A stretch of 64,000 bases of DNA from Buttiauxella noackiae ATCC 51607 (GCF_001654865.1 NZ_LXEO01000016.1:25642-89641), one strand, 5' to 3'; counted from the first letter of the stretch, positions 46,337 through 55,530 are shown. The notes: generated by a model from the letters alone, not told the origin. Program-made: numbers and translations.

Positions 46337-46936
46337 ATGAACAGACATCCTGAACATGACACTCGTGAACATCTCCTTGCTACCGGCGAGCAGCTTTGCC
46401 TGCAACGCGGGTTTACTGGCATGGGATTGAGCGAGCTGTTAAGCACAGCTGAAGTACCGAAAGGGTCGTTTTATCATTACTTCCGGTCAAAAGAAGCATT
46501 TGGCGTAGCGATGCTTGAGCGTTACTACACTGCCTACAACCTGCGATTACAGCAGCATTTTTCTCACGATGGCGGCAATTATCGGGAAAAATTGCTGGCC
46601 TGGTATCAGGAAACGGTGACATGGTTTTGCCAGCACGGCAGTTTGATCAGTTGTTTAACGGTAAAGCTTTCCGCTGAAGTGTGCGACCTTTCAGAAGATA
46701 TGCGTGCGGCCCTGAACAAAGGTGCAGCGCAAATTGTCTCCCAGATTGCAGATGCACTGGAAAAAGGTGATGCCGAATCAAGCCTGAAATTAACTGGCTC
46801 AGCGTTAAGCCAGGCCCAGGTCATTTATGCTCTTTGGCTGGGAGCGAGTCTTCAGGCGAAAATTTCACGTAGCGCGGTACCGCTAGAATGCGCCCTCGCC
46901 CACGTAACCCAATTATTAGCGGAGCCTGTCTCCTGA
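46337..46936 (+). CDS. nemR: TetR-family repressor NemR
   Basis: The 199-residue repressor matches E. coli NemR in length and in its HTH (FTGMGLSELLSTAEVPKGSFYHYFRSKEAF, about residues 26-55). The residues of the hypochlorous-acid/electrophile switch are conserved: Cys106, Cys116 and Lys175. NemR derepresses nemRA and gloA when modified by N-ethylmaleimide, methylglyoxal or bleach-like oxidants. The gene's stop codon lies inside the loop of a rho-independent terminator. Confidence 0.97.
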   Translation: MNRHPEHDTREHLLATGEQLCLQRGFTGMGLSELLSTAEVPKGSFYHYFRSKEAFGVAMLERYYTAYNLRLQQHFSHDGGNYREKLLAWYQETVTWFCQHGSLISCLTVKLSAEVCDLSEDMRAALNKGAAQIVSQIADALEKGDAESSLKLTGSALSQAQVIYALWLGASLQAKISRSAVPLECALAHVTQLLAEPVS

Positions 46937-46950
46937 CAGGCTTTTTATTT
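46923..46950 (+). terminator. terminator overlapping the nemR stop codon
   Basis: AGCCTGTC and GACAGGCT pair around TCCT and are followed by TTTTATTT. The TGA stop of nemR spans the loop and the second arm, so translating ribosomes could affect its folding. Confidence 0.85.
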
Positions 46951-46960
46951 AATTCAATAC

Positions 46961-46975
46961 TAGACGACCGGTCTA
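46961..46975. promoter_or_regulatory. second NemR-like operator, upstream of nemA
   Basis: TAGAC-GACCG-GTCTA has the same arms as the nemR operator (TAGAC...GTCTA) but a spacer of five instead of six. It lies after the nemR terminator and 12 bases before the nemA start. Confidence 0.6.
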
Positions 46976-46987
46976 CTTGAGGTTTTT

Positions 46988-48085
46988 ATGTCAGCAGATA
47001 AATTATTTACTCCACTGAAAGTCGGCGCGATTACCACGCCTAACCGTATCTTTATGGCACCATTAACCCGCCTGCGTAGCATTGTACCTGGAGACATTCC
47101 AACACCATTGATGGGTGAGTACTACCGTCAGCGTGCAAGTTCTGGGTTAATTATCAGCGAAGCAACACAAATTTCCGCACAGGCTAAAGGCTACGAAGGC
47201 GCACCTGGTCTGCACAGCGACGAACAAATTGCTGCATGGAAAAAAATCACCGCTGGCGTACACGCAGCCGACGGCCGCATTGCTGTGCAGTTGTGGCACA
47301 CTGGCCGCATCTCTCACACCAGCATCCAACCAGACCAACAGGCTCCGGTTGCGCCATCTGCAATTTCTGCCGGTACGCGCACTTCATTACGTGATGAAAA
47401 CGGCCATGCCATTCGTGTCGATACATCCATGCCACGTGCTCTTGAGCTTAATGAAATCCCGGGCATTGTGAATGACTTCCGCCAGGCTGTAGGTAATGCA
47501 CGAGATGCAGGCTTTGATATGGTCGAATTACACTCTGCGCACGGTTACCTGCTGCACCAGTTCCTGTCACCAACATCCAACCATCGTACCGATGAATACG
47601 GTGGCAGCCGCGAGAACCGCGCACGACTGGTCCTGGAAGTGGTTGATGCCGTGAGTAAAGAGTGGAGTGCCGATCGCATTGGTATCCGTGTATCACCAAT
47701 CGGTTCTTTCCAGAATGTCGATAACGGCCCGGACGAAGAAGCCGATGCTCTATATCTGATTGAAGAATTGAACAAACGTGGCATTGCCTATCTGCACATG
47801 TCTGAACCAGATTGGGCTGGCGGTCAACCTTATACCGAAGAGTTCCGTCAGAAAGTACGTGAACGCTTTAACGGTGTGATCATCGGTGCGGGTGCTTACA
47901 CCCCAGAAAAGGCCGAAGCATTAATTGAAAAAGGTCTAATCGACGCCGTAGCCTTTGGCCGTGACTATATTGCTAACCCGGATTTGGTTGAACGCCTGCA
48001 TCACAATGCAGAACTCAACGCCCAGCGCCCTGAAACCTTCTATGGTGGTGGCGCAGAAGGTTATACCGATTACCCGACTTTATAG
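46988..48085 (+). CDS. nemA: N-ethylmaleimide reductase (Old Yellow Enzyme family)
   Basis: The 365-residue FMN flavoprotein matches E. coli NemA. It reduces the double bond of maleimides, nitrate esters and other electrophiles with NADPH. FMN-binding MAPLTRLRS and the substrate-site residues in [16 protein letters not shown] and [10 protein letters not shown] are visible, and the C-terminal [13 protein letters not shown] phosphate-binding block. It follows nemR but behind a terminator and a second NemR-like site, so it may have its own regulated promoter. Confidence 0.96.
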   Translation: MSADKLFTPLKVGAITTPNRIFMAPLTRLRSIVPGDIPTPLMGEYYRQRASSGLIISEATQISAQAKGYEGAPGLHSDEQIAAWKKITAGVHAADGRIAVQLWHTGRISHTSIQPDQQAPVAPSAISAGTRTSLRDENGHAIRVDTSMPRALELNEIPGIVNDFRQAVGNARDAGFDMVELHSAHGYLLHQFLSPTSNHRTDEYGGSRENRARLVLEVVDAVSKEWSADRIGIRVSPIGSFQNVDNGPDEEADALYLIEELNKRGIAYLHMSEPDWAGGQPYTEEFRQKVRERFNGVIIGAGAYTPEKAEALIEKGLIDAVAFGRDYIANPDLVERLHHNAELNAQRPETFYGGGAEGYTDYPTL

Positions 48086-48157
48086 TCCCCTTTCATTGAT
48101 AGCGGCGCTAGTTCGCCGCTATACTTACCTTACATTTAAAAATTAACCCTTTAATTT

Positions 48158-48206
48158 TGCCCAAATAATTCGGGTTGTAGGTAGGTAGTACAACTTGAAG
48201 AATAAA
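48158..48206. repeat. short ERIC-derived element in the gloA leader
   Basis: Only the ERIC ends remain: GCCCAAATAATTCGGGTTGT on the left and TACAACTTGAAGAAT on the right. TTCGGGTTGTA and TACAACTTGAA can pair at 9 of 11 positions around nine bases. The gloA ribosome-binding site follows at once. Confidence 0.7.
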
Positions 48207-48223
48207 GAGGAAAAGAGGATTTT

Positions 48224-48631
48224 ATGCGCTTACTTCACACCATGCTGCGTGTCGGCGATCTGCAACGCTCCATCGAATTTTACACTAACGTGCTGGGCAT
48301 GACGCTGCTGCGTACCAGTGAAAATCCGGAATACAAATACTCTCTGGCTTTCGTTGGCTATGGCCCGGAAACCGAAGAAGCTGTTATTGAACTGACCTAT
48401 AACTGGGGCACAGACAGCTACGATTTAGGCAATGCTTATGGCCACATCGCGCTGAGCGTTGATGACGCAGCTGAAGCCTGCGAACGTATTCGCCAAAACG
48501 GTGGCAATGTCACTCGCGAAGCTGGCCCGGTAAAAGGCGGTTCCACCGTTATCGCTTTTGTTGAAGATCCAGACGGCTACAAAATTGAGCTGATCGAAAG
48601 CAAAGACGCAGGTAAAGGCCTGGGTAATTAA
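48224..48631 (+). CDS. gloA: glyoxalase I (lactoylglutathione lyase)
   Basis: The 135-residue metalloenzyme matches E. coli GloA, which converts the glutathione-methylglyoxal adduct to S-lactoylglutathione and prefers nickel. The metal ligands are present: His5 (MRLLHTML), Glu in [11 protein letters not shown] near 56, His in GHIALSVDD near 74 and Glu in GYKIELIE near 122. It follows nemA, as in E. coli, where NemR also controls it. An ERIC-derived sequence forms part of its leader. Confidence 0.97.
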   Translation: MRLLHTMLRVGDLQRSIEFYTNVLGMTLLRTSENPEYKYSLAFVGYGPETEEAVIELTYNWGTDSYDLGNAYGHIALSVDDAAEACERIRQNGGNVTREAGPVKGGSTVIAFVEDPDGYKIELIESKDAGKGLGN

Positions 48632-48723
48632 TATTCTGTACGGGTGCTATCTGCACCCGTTAGCTTCCCTTGTTAAAATTTGCCATAATGCGCGCTGCTT
48701 TTTCCCCGTATTAAGAGATCCTG

Positions 48724-49383
48724 ATGTCTGACAACACGCAACTGCATAGCCTGTGCGACCGTTTTCGTGGTTTTTATCCGGTAGTCATTGACGTTGAAAC
48801 CGCCGGGTTTAACGCTAAAACCGATGCTTTACTTGAAGTCGCAGCCATCACCTTAAAGATGGATCAAGACGGCTGGTTATCGATTGACGAAACCCTGCAT
48901 TTCCATGTTGAACCTTTTGAGGGTGCAATTCTTCAGCCTGAAGCGCTGGCCTTTAATGGTATCGACCCGCATAACCCGTTGCGTGGTGCAGTGAGTGAAT
49001 ATGACGCGCTGCACGCAATTTTTAAAATGGTGCGCAAAGGCATTAAAGACACCGGCTGTAACCGCGCGATCATGGTCGCCCATAATGCGACATTCGATCA
49101 CAGCTTTATGATGGCAGCGGCAGAACGTGCTTCTTTAAAACGTAACCCGTTCCATCCATTTGTGACCTTTGACACTGCCGCACTGAGCGGGTTGGTGCTG
49201 GGCCAGACGGTACTCGCCAAAGCGTGTATCGCCGCAGGTATGCCATTTGACAGCAGCCAGGCGCACTCAGCTCTATATGATACTGAGCAAACAGCCATGC
49301 TATTTTGCGAAATCGTCAACCGCTGGAAACGACTCGGTGGTTGGCCTCTACCTTTACCGGTTGAGCCAGAATCTGAAGCATAA
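48724..49383 (+). CDS. rnt: ribonuclease T
   Basis: The 219-residue DEDDh exonuclease matches E. coli RNase T, which trims 3' ends of tRNA, 5S and 23S rRNA and turns over the tRNA CCA end. Catalytic Asp and Glu are in [10 protein letters not shown] near residue 22, a second Asp in [11 protein letters not shown], and the His/Asp pair in [13 protein letters not shown] near residue 181. It ends at a terminator shared with grxD. Confidence 0.97.
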   Translation: MSDNTQLHSLCDRFRGFYPVVIDVETAGFNAKTDALLEVAAITLKMDQDGWLSIDETLHFHVEPFEGAILQPEALAFNGIDPHNPLRGAVSEYDALHAIFKMVRKGIKDTGCNRAIMVAHNATFDHSFMMAAAERASLKRNPFHPFVTFDTAALSGLVLGQTVLAKACIAAGMPFDSSQAHSALYDTEQTAMLFCEIVNRWKRLGGWPLPLPVEPESEA

Positions 49384-49384
49384 A

Positions 49385-49411
49385 AAAAGCGACCTTAACG
49401 GGTCGCTTTTT
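49385..49411. terminator. bidirectional terminator between rnt and grxD
   Basis: AAAAGCGACC and GGTCGCTTTT form a 10-pair stem around TTAACG, with A and T runs outside for termination in both directions. Confidence 0.9.
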
Positions 49412-49442
49412 ACTTCTGGCTAGATCTGATTGCGGTTGCAAA

Positions 49443-49787
49443 TTACTCTGCGTCTGGCTCTTCAGATTTGTACTTAGCTGCAGTCTCTTTAATCAGAGAT
49501 TGCAATTCACCACGCTGATACATCTCAATGATGATATCGCAACCGCCAACCAGTTCACCATCAACCCACAACTGCGGGAAGGTAGGCCAGTTAGCGTATT
49601 TTGGCAGCTCAGCACGGATGTCTGGGTTCTGTAAAATATCAACGTACGCGAAACGCTCACCACAAGCGGATAGCGCCTGCACAGCCTGGGCGGAGAAGCC
49701 ACAGCTAGGCAGTTTCGGAGAACCTTTCATATAAAGAAGAATTGGGTTCTCAGTAATCTGTTGTTGGATTTTTTCAATAGTGCTCAT
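49443..49787 (-). CDS. grxD: monothiol glutaredoxin GrxD
   Basis: The 114-residue protein matches E. coli GrxD (Grx4), a monothiol CGFS glutaredoxin that binds and delivers [2Fe-2S] clusters with BolA-type partners. The active-site motif PSCGFS lies near residue 29, and the glutathione-binding WPTFPQLWVDGELVGG near 70. I use MSTIEKIQ as the start; a much longer in-frame start upstream is not family-like. It is convergent with rnt. Confidence 0.97.
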   Translation of the reverse strand: MSTIEKIQQQITENPILLYMKGSPKLPSCGFSAQAVQALSACGERFAYVDILQNPDIRAELPKYANWPTFPQLWVDGELVGGCDIIIEMYQRGELQSLIKETAAKYKSEEPDAE

Positions 49788-50149
49788 TGCATGCTTCCTC
49801 AAACCAAGTCCTGGCATTAGCCTGCCATTGTAGCGATTGACGCCCCCTCCAGAAAACACCATTTTTTACAGGGTTTTTCTGTCATACGCGATGGAGGGAC
49901 AACATGTATTAAGAATAACACTTTTCCTGCCACTGAAAATCAGCAAATAACCCTAAGCCTGATCAATAAATAGCCTTACAACCATTAGTTTGGTTATTTT
50001 TTTTGCGTCCGGTAACGAAACAGCAAGACGAATAGTAAAAGGTTATTAACTTTATCGTACTTAATAGATTAGAATCGGCGGGTTTCGCAAAATCATACAC
50101 GGGCATGATGGTTTTTCTCATGCATTCATTTTAACCAGGGGATTGTCGA
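49788..50149. other. divergent intergenic region grxD / mepH
   Basis: No gene is convincing in these 362 bases. Towards mepH there is a promoter-like pair TTAACT-N18-TAGAAT (50046-50075) and a leader hairpin GCATGA/TCATGC (50103-50123). The rest is AT-rich without an operator I can name. Confidence 0.6.
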
Positions 50150-50998
50150 GTGGCGCGGATAACAAAAATTTCTATCACGCTCTGTGCTCTGCTATTTACC
50201 TTGCCGTATACACCATTGACGCAGGCGTCTGAGCACGCTCGTCCCGTGGTGGCGTCCAAAGCGCACGTTGTGAAAAATACAACGAAGAGCACAGAAAAGA
50301 GCAGTAAGAGTAAAACCACCACCGCCAGCAAAAAAAGCACCACCTCAGCTAAAACGGCCAGCAAGAAAAAAGAAACAACTGCCGCAAAAAGTAAAACCGC
50401 CAAAAATGCCAGCAGCGCTAAAACAAAGAATCTTGCAAAAAACTCCCGCAATAAAACTTCTAAGCTCGCAAAAGCCCAGCCTGTTACTTTCACCGAAAAA
50501 TGCAGCAAGCCGCGTAAAGGCCATAAAGCGCATTGTGTAAAAGTTAAATCAGAACAGCCAACGACGATTGCAGCGGCGCATAAAGTCCGTGTGCAAAAAG
50601 CACAAAAAACGGCAATGAACAAATTGATGGGCCAGATCGGTAAACCGTATCGTTGGGGTGGCACCTCACCAGTTACCGGTTTCGATTGCAGTGGTCTGGT
50701 TTACTACGCGTACAAAGACTTAGTGAAGTTCCGTATTCCTCGTACCGCGAATGAAATGTATCACCTGCGTGATGCCTCATCTGTAGATCGTGGAGAGCTG
50801 GAAACGGGTGATTTGGTGTTCTTCCGTACTCAGGGTCGTGGTACCGCTGATCATGTTGGTGTATACGTCGGCAATGGTAAATTCATTCAGTCACCACGTA
50901 CCGGTCAGGACATCCAGATCACCTCTTTGAGCGAAGATTACTGGCAACGTCACTATGTCGGCGCAAAACGCGTTATGACACCTAAAACCATTCGTTAA
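50150..50998 (+). CDS. mepH: murein DD-endopeptidase MepH (NlpC/P60)
   Basis: The 282-residue protein has a signal peptide (to about residue 26), a long Lys/Ser/Thr/Ala-rich linker (about residues 35-118) and a C-terminal NlpC/P60 domain with catalytic Cys180 (FDCSGLVYY) and His235 (DHVGVYVG). MepH of E. coli cleaves D-Ala-mDAP cross-links of peptidoglycan and helps space-making during growth. The start is a GTG. The basic linker probably binds the wall or membrane; its low-complexity nature makes its length variable. Confidence 0.93.
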   Translation: MARITKISITLCALLFTLPYTPLTQASEHARPVVASKAHVVKNTTKSTEKSSKSKTTTASKKSTTSAKTASKKKETTAAKSKTAKNASSAKTKNLAKNSRNKTSKLAKAQPVTFTEKCSKPRKGHKAHCVKVKSEQPTTIAAAHKVRVQKAQKTAMNKLMGQIGKPYRWGGTSPVTGFDCSGLVYYAYKDLVKFRIPRTANEMYHLRDASSVDRGELETGDLVFFRTQGRGTADHVGVYVGNGKFIQSPRTGQDIQITSLSEDYWQRHYVGAKRVMTPKTIR

Positions 50999-51004
50999 AT
51001 CTGC

Positions 51005-51028
51005 TACCTGCCCTTCCCTGGGCAGGTA
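51005..51028 (+). terminator. hairpin after mepH
   Basis: TACCTGCCC and GGGCAGGTA pair over nine bases around a six-base loop, followed by a T- and C-rich stretch. Confidence 0.75.
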
Positions 51029-51100
51029 AGTTCCCTCTTTTGCTTATCCTTTCAATTTGTTACCCTAAACCCGCACTAAAAGTGTTTATTTAACAATAGA

Positions 51101-51182
51101 TACCCAAAGTAATTCGAGTTGCATCGCAGCGGCAAGAGAATGAATAAAGCCAACAAAGATGTAGCTCGAAGTATCACGGGTA
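51101..51182. repeat. internally deleted ERIC-type element in the sodB leader
   Basis: The 82 bases start TACCCAAAGTAATTCGAGTT and end CGAAGTATCACGGGTA, the two ERIC ends (TACCC/GGGTA are perfect inverted ends), with a shortened middle containing GGCAAGAGAATGAA. The sodB Shine-Dalgarno AAGGAG begins four bases later. Confidence 0.82.
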
Positions 51183-51196
51183 ATAAGGAGTCAGCA

Positions 51197-51778
51197 ATGT
51201 CGTTCGAACTACCTGCACTACCATATGCAAAAGATGCTTTAGCACCGCATATCTCCGCCGAAACTCTGGAATACCATTACGGTAAACACCATCAAACCTA
51301 TGTCACTAACCTGAACAATCTGGTTAAGGGCACCGCGTTTGAAGGTAAAACTCTCGAAGAGGTCGTTCGTACTTCCGAAGGTGGCGTGTTTAACAACGCA
51401 GCTCAGGTCTGGAACCATACCTTCTACTGGAATTGCCTGGCACCAAATGCTGGCGGTGAACCAACTGGAGAGCTTCTGGAAGCCATTAATAAGTCGTTTG
51501 GTAGCTTTGCTGAGTTTAAACAGCAATTCACTGATGCGGCTATCAAAAACTTTGGCGCTGGCTGGACCTGGCTTGTCAAACAAGAAGATGGTGCTTTGGC
51601 GATCGTCTCTACCTCAAACGCGGGTACACCACTGACAACAGCAGCAACGCCGTTATTGACTGTGGATGTGTGGGAACATGCGTACTACATCGACTATCGC
51701 AATGCTCGTGCTGGTTACCTTGAGCATTTCTGGGCGTTGGTGAACTGGGAATTTGTTGCGAAGAACCTGGCAGCATAA
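51197..51778 (+). CDS. sodB: iron superoxide dismutase
   Basis: The 193-residue enzyme matches E. coli SodB. Iron ligands are His27 (in [13 protein letters not shown]), His in WNHTFYW near 74, and Asp/His in [11 protein letters not shown] near 157-161. It detoxifies superoxide in the cytosol. The start [10 protein letters not shown] is the family start; an in-frame ATG 26 codons earlier lies inside the ERIC-type element. In E. coli sodB is repressed by the sRNA RyhB at its ribosome-binding site; the start region GCAATGTC is similar, but most of the leader is ERIC-derived. Confidence 0.97.
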   Translation: MSFELPALPYAKDALAPHISAETLEYHYGKHHQTYVTNLNNLVKGTAFEGKTLEEVVRTSEGGVFNNAAQVWNHTFYWNCLAPNAGGEPTGELLEAINKSFGSFAEFKQQFTDAAIKNFGAGWTWLVKQEDGALAIVSTSNAGTPLTTAATPLLTVDVWEHAYYIDYRNARAGYLEHFWALVNWEFVAKNLAA

Positions 51779-51792
51779 AACCTAAAAGATAT

Positions 51793-51815
51793 GGGCCGCG
51801 ATTGCGGCCCATTTT
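51793..51815 (+). terminator. rho-independent terminator of sodB
   Basis: GGGCCGC and GCGGCCC pair around GATT, with ATTTTAAT following. Confidence 0.85.
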
Positions 51816-51830
51816 AATCAGAGCGATGTA

Positions 51831-51920
51831 TCAATGCAGTACGGCGGTTAGCGCGCCACACACAATCAGTGCCAAAACGACAACCGTGGTCATGATTGAA
51901 AATTTCAGATCGGTACTCAT
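51831..51920 (-). CDS. ynhF: YnhF small membrane protein (29 residues)
   Basis: A 29-codon gene encodes MSTDLKFSIMTTVVVLALIV followed by CGALTAVLH. It matches E. coli YnhF (MSTDLKFSLVTTIIVLGLIV...), a single-helix inner-membrane protein. A strong AAAAGGAG site lies nine bases before the ATG. YnhF in E. coli is associated with stress and retains its formyl-Met; function is unknown. It is convergent with sodB and divergent from purR. Confidence 0.92.
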   Translation of the reverse strand: MSTDLKFSIMTTVVVLALIVCGALTAVLH

Positions 51921-52215
51921 TAGCAAACTCCTTTTATTACCTTACAATCGGTGTGTCGGATTGATTTTCCCACAATCAGACATAAAAATCCCCCTCGTTT
52001 TAACCTGATATCGCTTTTCCCTCTTTCACTTTTCCCCAGGATAGGCCAAAATCCCACGCTAATTTATTGCGTACCATCTATTCAACGCCCTCCTTCCGTT
52101 TTATGTCGCAATCCCGGCATACCTGCAACCTTAACGTTGCCTCAGGAGTTAGCGTACGCAATCGTTTAACACATAGGTTATCAGGGGTTTACGATATGGC
52201 CCGGAGTGAAATTTA
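51921..52215. other. intergenic region ynhF / purR
   Basis: These 295 bases lack a convincing gene. E. coli has the MFS gene ydhP near here, of which no trace is visible. A PurR-like box and the purR leader lie in the right part. Confidence 0.6.
52156..52171. promoter_or_regulatory. PurR-like box upstream of purR
   Basis: ACGCAATCGTTTAACA matches the PurR consensus ACGCAAACGTTTGCGT at 11 of 16 positions, all in the left two thirds. It lies 45 bases before the purR start; PurR autoregulates in E. coli. Confidence 0.65.
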
Positions 52216-53241
52216 ATGGCGACAATCAAGGACGTAGCGAAGCTCGCAAACGTTTCCACTACAACCGTATCACATGTGATCAACAAAACCCGTTTTGTGG
52301 CGGAAGAGACACGTAATGCGGTATGGGCTGCGATTAAACAATTGCACTATTCACCTAGCGCCGTCGCGCGTAGCTTGAAAGTTAATCACACCAAAACGAT
52401 TGGTTTGCTAGCCACTTCCAGCGAAGCACCCTATTTTGCCGAGATAATCGAAGCTGTCGAAAATAGCTGCTTTGAAAAAGGCTATACCCTGATTCTGGGT
52501 AATGCGCACAACAACTTCGAAAAACAGCGCGCCTATTTATCCATGATGGCGCAAAAACGCGTTGATGGCCTGCTGGTGATGTGCTCTGAATATCCGGAAT
52601 CATTACTGACTATGCTTGAAGAGTATCGCCACATCCCAATGGTTGTGATGGACTGGGGTGAAGCCCGCGCAGATTTTACCGACTCCGTTGTCGATAATGC
52701 TTTCCACGGTGGCTACCTGGCAGGACGTTATTTGATTGAGCGTGGCCACCGTGAGATTGGTGCAATTCCCGGTCAAATGGAACGTAATACCGGTGGTGGT
52801 CGCCATGCAGGGTTTATGAAGGCACTTGAAGAAGCGGGTATCTCTATTCCAGACAACTGGATTGTTCAAGGTGACTTTGAACCTGAGTCAGGGTACCGCG
52901 CCATGCAGCAGATAATCGGCCAGTCTCATCGCCCTACTGCAGTATTCTGCGGCGGTGACATTATGGCGATGGGCGCAATTTGTGCTGCTGATGAGATGGG
53001 TTTACGCGTGCCGCAGGATATTTCCATTATCGGTTACGACAACGTGCGTAACGCGCGTTATTTCTCACCGGCATTGACCACCATTCACCAGCCGAAGGAT
53101 TCGTTGGGTGAAACAGCATTCAATATGCTGCTGGATAGAATCGTCAATAAACGTGAAGAGTCGCAGTCGATTGAAGTCCATCCACGTCTGATTGAACGCC
53201 GTTCAGTGGCAGATGGTCCATTCCGCGATTATCGTCGCTAA
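52216..53241 (+). CDS. purR: purine repressor PurR (LacI family)
   Basis: The 341-residue repressor matches E. coli PurR. The N-terminal HTH and hinge ([36 protein letters not shown]...) and the corepressor-binding domain for hypoxanthine and guanine ([34 protein letters not shown]) are conserved. It represses purine and some pyrimidine genes. Possible targets within this window are guaD-xdhABC and itself. Confidence 0.98.
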   Translation: MATIKDVAKLANVSTTTVSHVINKTRFVAEETRNAVWAAIKQLHYSPSAVARSLKVNHTKTIGLLATSSEAPYFAEIIEAVENSCFEKGYTLILGNAHNNFEKQRAYLSMMAQKRVDGLLVMCSEYPESLLTMLEEYRHIPMVVMDWGEARADFTDSVVDNAFHGGYLAGRYLIERGHREIGAIPGQMERNTGGGRHAGFMKALEEAGISIPDNWIVQGDFEPESGYRAMQQIIGQSHRPTAVFCGGDIMAMGAICAADEMGLRVPQDISIIGYDNVRNARYFSPALTTIHQPKDSLGETAFNMLLDRIVNKREESQSIEVHPRLIERRSVADGPFRDYRR

Positions 53242-53246
53242 GTTAA

Positions 53247-53272
53247 GTCGGATGACGCTATGCTTATCCGAC
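53247..53272. repeat. REP-like palindrome after purR
   Basis: GTCGGAT and ATCCGAC flank 12 bases (GACGCTATGCTT), the form of enterobacterial REP/PU sequences. A second one with identical arms lies after the LacI-type gene near 60.9 kb. Confidence 0.75.
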
Positions 53273-53288
53273 CTATGAAATGCAGTTG

Positions 53289-53312
53289 TCGGGTGGATTA
53301 CCACCCGATTTA
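53289..53312. terminator. bidirectional terminator between purR and punR
   Basis: TCGGGTGG and CCACCCGA form an eight-pair stem around ATTA, followed by TTTATAA. Confidence 0.85.
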
Positions 53313-54221
53313 TAATGGCTCCTGCAACCACTCCTGATTCATCGTCTCGCTATCCCCTAAATACTCCAGCAGCCAGGCCAGGGCTGGCGAAGCGTCATTT
53401 TGCCGCCATGTCAGGCAACATGCTGCATCCGGGAATGGGTTATCGAGTGTCAGCTCACTCCACTGCCCAGAAGCCAACCACGGCCTTGCTATGTGCAATG
53501 GCACCATGCCGATACATAACCCCGCGCTAAGACAATCAGAGCCTGATTCCCAGTCCGGAACCACAACTCGACGCTGGTTATCCAAAAGCCAGGTAATACG
53601 CTTCGGTAGCGAACGGGAAGTATCTTCGAGTACTAACGACGGCCAGGCCCGTAGATCATCATCACTTAAAGTTCCGCCCTGTCGTGCCAGCGGATGGTTT
53701 GATGACACCACACAGCGCCAGCTCAGCGCCCCCATATCGCGAAAAGCATAGCGCCCCCCGACAGGAATGGCTTGTGTCGCGCCAATCGCGACTTCAACTC
53801 GTCCGTCAGCTAGCGCATCCCACACGCCATTAAACACCTCCTGAAAAATACGCAGTTCGATATCAGGAAAGTGGCGATAAAAATCCAACACCAACTGCCG
53901 CGTTCGTTCGGGCTTAACGATATTATCGACGGCTATCGCCAGATGGCCGCGCCATCCATTTGCGATCTGTTGGCACTGTTGCCGTGTCGTCATCATTTTT
54001 TTGATAACAGAGCGGCCTTCTTTCAAAAAAAAGATGCCTGCGGGGGTTAATTCTACATCCCGATGACGACGTTCGAATAACGGAACGGCTAACCAGTCTT
54101 CCAACTGCCGTACCGTATAGCTGATAGCTGACGGAACGCGGTGTAACTCTTGTGCTGCACCGCTGAAGCTACCATTGCGCGCTACCGCATCTATCACTTC
54201 CAGCGAATATTCTGACCACAT
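53310..54221 (-). CDS. punR: LysR-family regulator PunR (YdhB)
   Basis: The 303-residue protein matches E. coli PunR/YdhB, an activator of the nucleoside transporter gene punC. The LysR HTH (MWSEYSLEVIDAVARNGSFSGAAQELHRVPSAIS) and effector domain are intact. I choose the ATG of MWSEYSL, the family start, over a GTG four codons upstream that has no ribosome-binding site. It is divergent from punC. Confidence 0.95.
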   Translation of the reverse strand: MWSEYSLEVIDAVARNGSFSGAAQELHRVPSAISYTVRQLEDWLAVPLFERRHRDVELTPAGIFFLKEGRSVIKKMMTTRQQCQQIANGWRGHLAIAVDNIVKPERTRQLVLDFYRHFPDIELRIFQEVFNGVWDALADGRVEVAIGATQAIPVGGRYAFRDMGALSWRCVVSSNHPLARQGGTLSDDDLRAWPSLVLEDTSRSLPKRITWLLDNQRRVVVPDWESGSDCLSAGLCIGMVPLHIARPWLASGQWSELTLDNPFPDAACCLTWRQNDASPALAWLLEYLGDSETMNQEWLQEPL

Positions 54222-54336
54222 TTCTCTGCTCACAAATTTTTTGAACGCAACCTACAAATATTAGCGTTTCACAAGCGTATTTGCACTCCGTACACTCACG
54301 CGGCAATCAACCTGCACGATAAAACAAGAGAACATT

Positions 54337-55530
54337 ATGCAACCATCAAAAGGATTTCTTATCTGGCTGGCTGGATTAAGTGTGTTGGGCTTCCTCGCCA
54401 CAGACATGTATCTGCCTGCTTTCGCTGCCATTCAGCAAGATTTACAGACCGATGCCTCCGCCGTCAGTGCGAGTCTGAGCCTGTTCCTTGCCGGCTTTGC
54501 GTTTGCCCAGTTAATGTGGGGGCCGTTATCTGACCATTTCGGACGTAAACCAATTTTGTTAGCAGGCCTGAGCCTATTCGCCGTCGGTTGTATTGGTATG
54601 TTGTGGGTAGAAAGTGCCACTGCTCTGCTGGTGCTGCGCTTCGTTCAGGCCGTTGGTGTATGTTCTGCCGCGGTAAGCTGGCAGGCGCTGGTGACCGATT
54701 ACTACCCGGCAAACCGTGCAAATCGTATTTTCGCAACGATTATGCCGCTGGTTGGCCTGTCTCCTGCGCTGGCTCCACTTCTGGGTAGCTGGATTTTGAC
54801 CCACTTTGACTGGCAGGCGATTTTCGCCACGCTGTTTGCCATCACTCTGGTGCTGATGATCCCTACTTTGCGTCTGAAACCACGTACCCAGCACCACCCG
54901 CAAACAGAAGACAATAAAGTCAGCTTTATGTCGTTACTTCGCTCGCGTGTATATAGCGGCAACGTGTTGATTTACGCAGCCTGCTCAGCCAGCTTCTTTG
55001 CCTGGCTGACCGGATCTCCATTTATTCTGAACGATATGGGTTACAGCCCGGCGGCGATCGGCCTGAGCTACGTACCACAAACTATCGCCTTCCTGATTGG
55101 TGGATACGGCTGCCGTAGTGCTCTGCAAAAATGGCAAGGCAAGCAAATGCTGCCCTGGCTGCTGGCTCTGTATACTCTGAGTATTTTCGGCACATGGGCG
55201 GTCGCTGTTAGCGGTCATGCCACCCTGACTGCTCTGCTGATTCCATTCTGTGTGATGGCCATTGCCAACGGCGCTATTTACCCAATTGTTGTCGCTTCCG
55301 CCTTGTTGCCATTCCCACAAGCCACGGGAAAAGCCGCAGCGCTGCAAAACACGCTGCAATTAGGGCTATGTTTCTTCGCAAGCCTGATGGTTTCCTGGCT
55401 TGTGGCAACACCGCTGCTGACCACCACCAGTGTCATGCTAGCCACAATTGTGCTGGCCATACTGGGCTATTTGTTTCAGCGCCGCAAAAACGCTGAAGTC
55501 TGGCAAACGGCTGAATCCGATGCACATTAA
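54337..55530 (+). CDS. punC: purine nucleoside transporter PunC (YdhC, MFS)
   Basis: The 397-residue MFS protein matches E. coli PunC/YdhC, of the DHA1 (Bcr/CflA-like) subfamily, with about 12 helices and the motif [20 protein letters not shown] near residues 60-78. PunC imports adenosine and other purine nucleosides. Divergent punR is its activator. The SlyA palindrome and cfa promoter lie just downstream of it. Confidence 0.95.
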   Translation: MQPSKGFLIWLAGLSVLGFLATDMYLPAFAAIQQDLQTDASAVSASLSLFLAGFAFAQLMWGPLSDHFGRKPILLAGLSLFAVGCIGMLWVESATALLVLRFVQAVGVCSAAVSWQALVTDYYPANRANRIFATIMPLVGLSPALAPLLGSWILTHFDWQAIFATLFAITLVLMIPTLRLKPRTQHHPQTEDNKVSFMSLLRSRVYSGNVLIYAACSASFFAWLTGSPFILNDMGYSPAAIGLSYVPQTIAFLIGGYGCRSALQKWQGKQMLPWLLALYTLSIFGTWAVAVSGHATLTALLIPFCVMAIANGAIYPIVVASALLPFPQATGKAAALQNTLQLGLCFFASLMVSWLVATPLLTTTSVMLATIVLAILGYLFQRRKNAEVWQTAESDAH

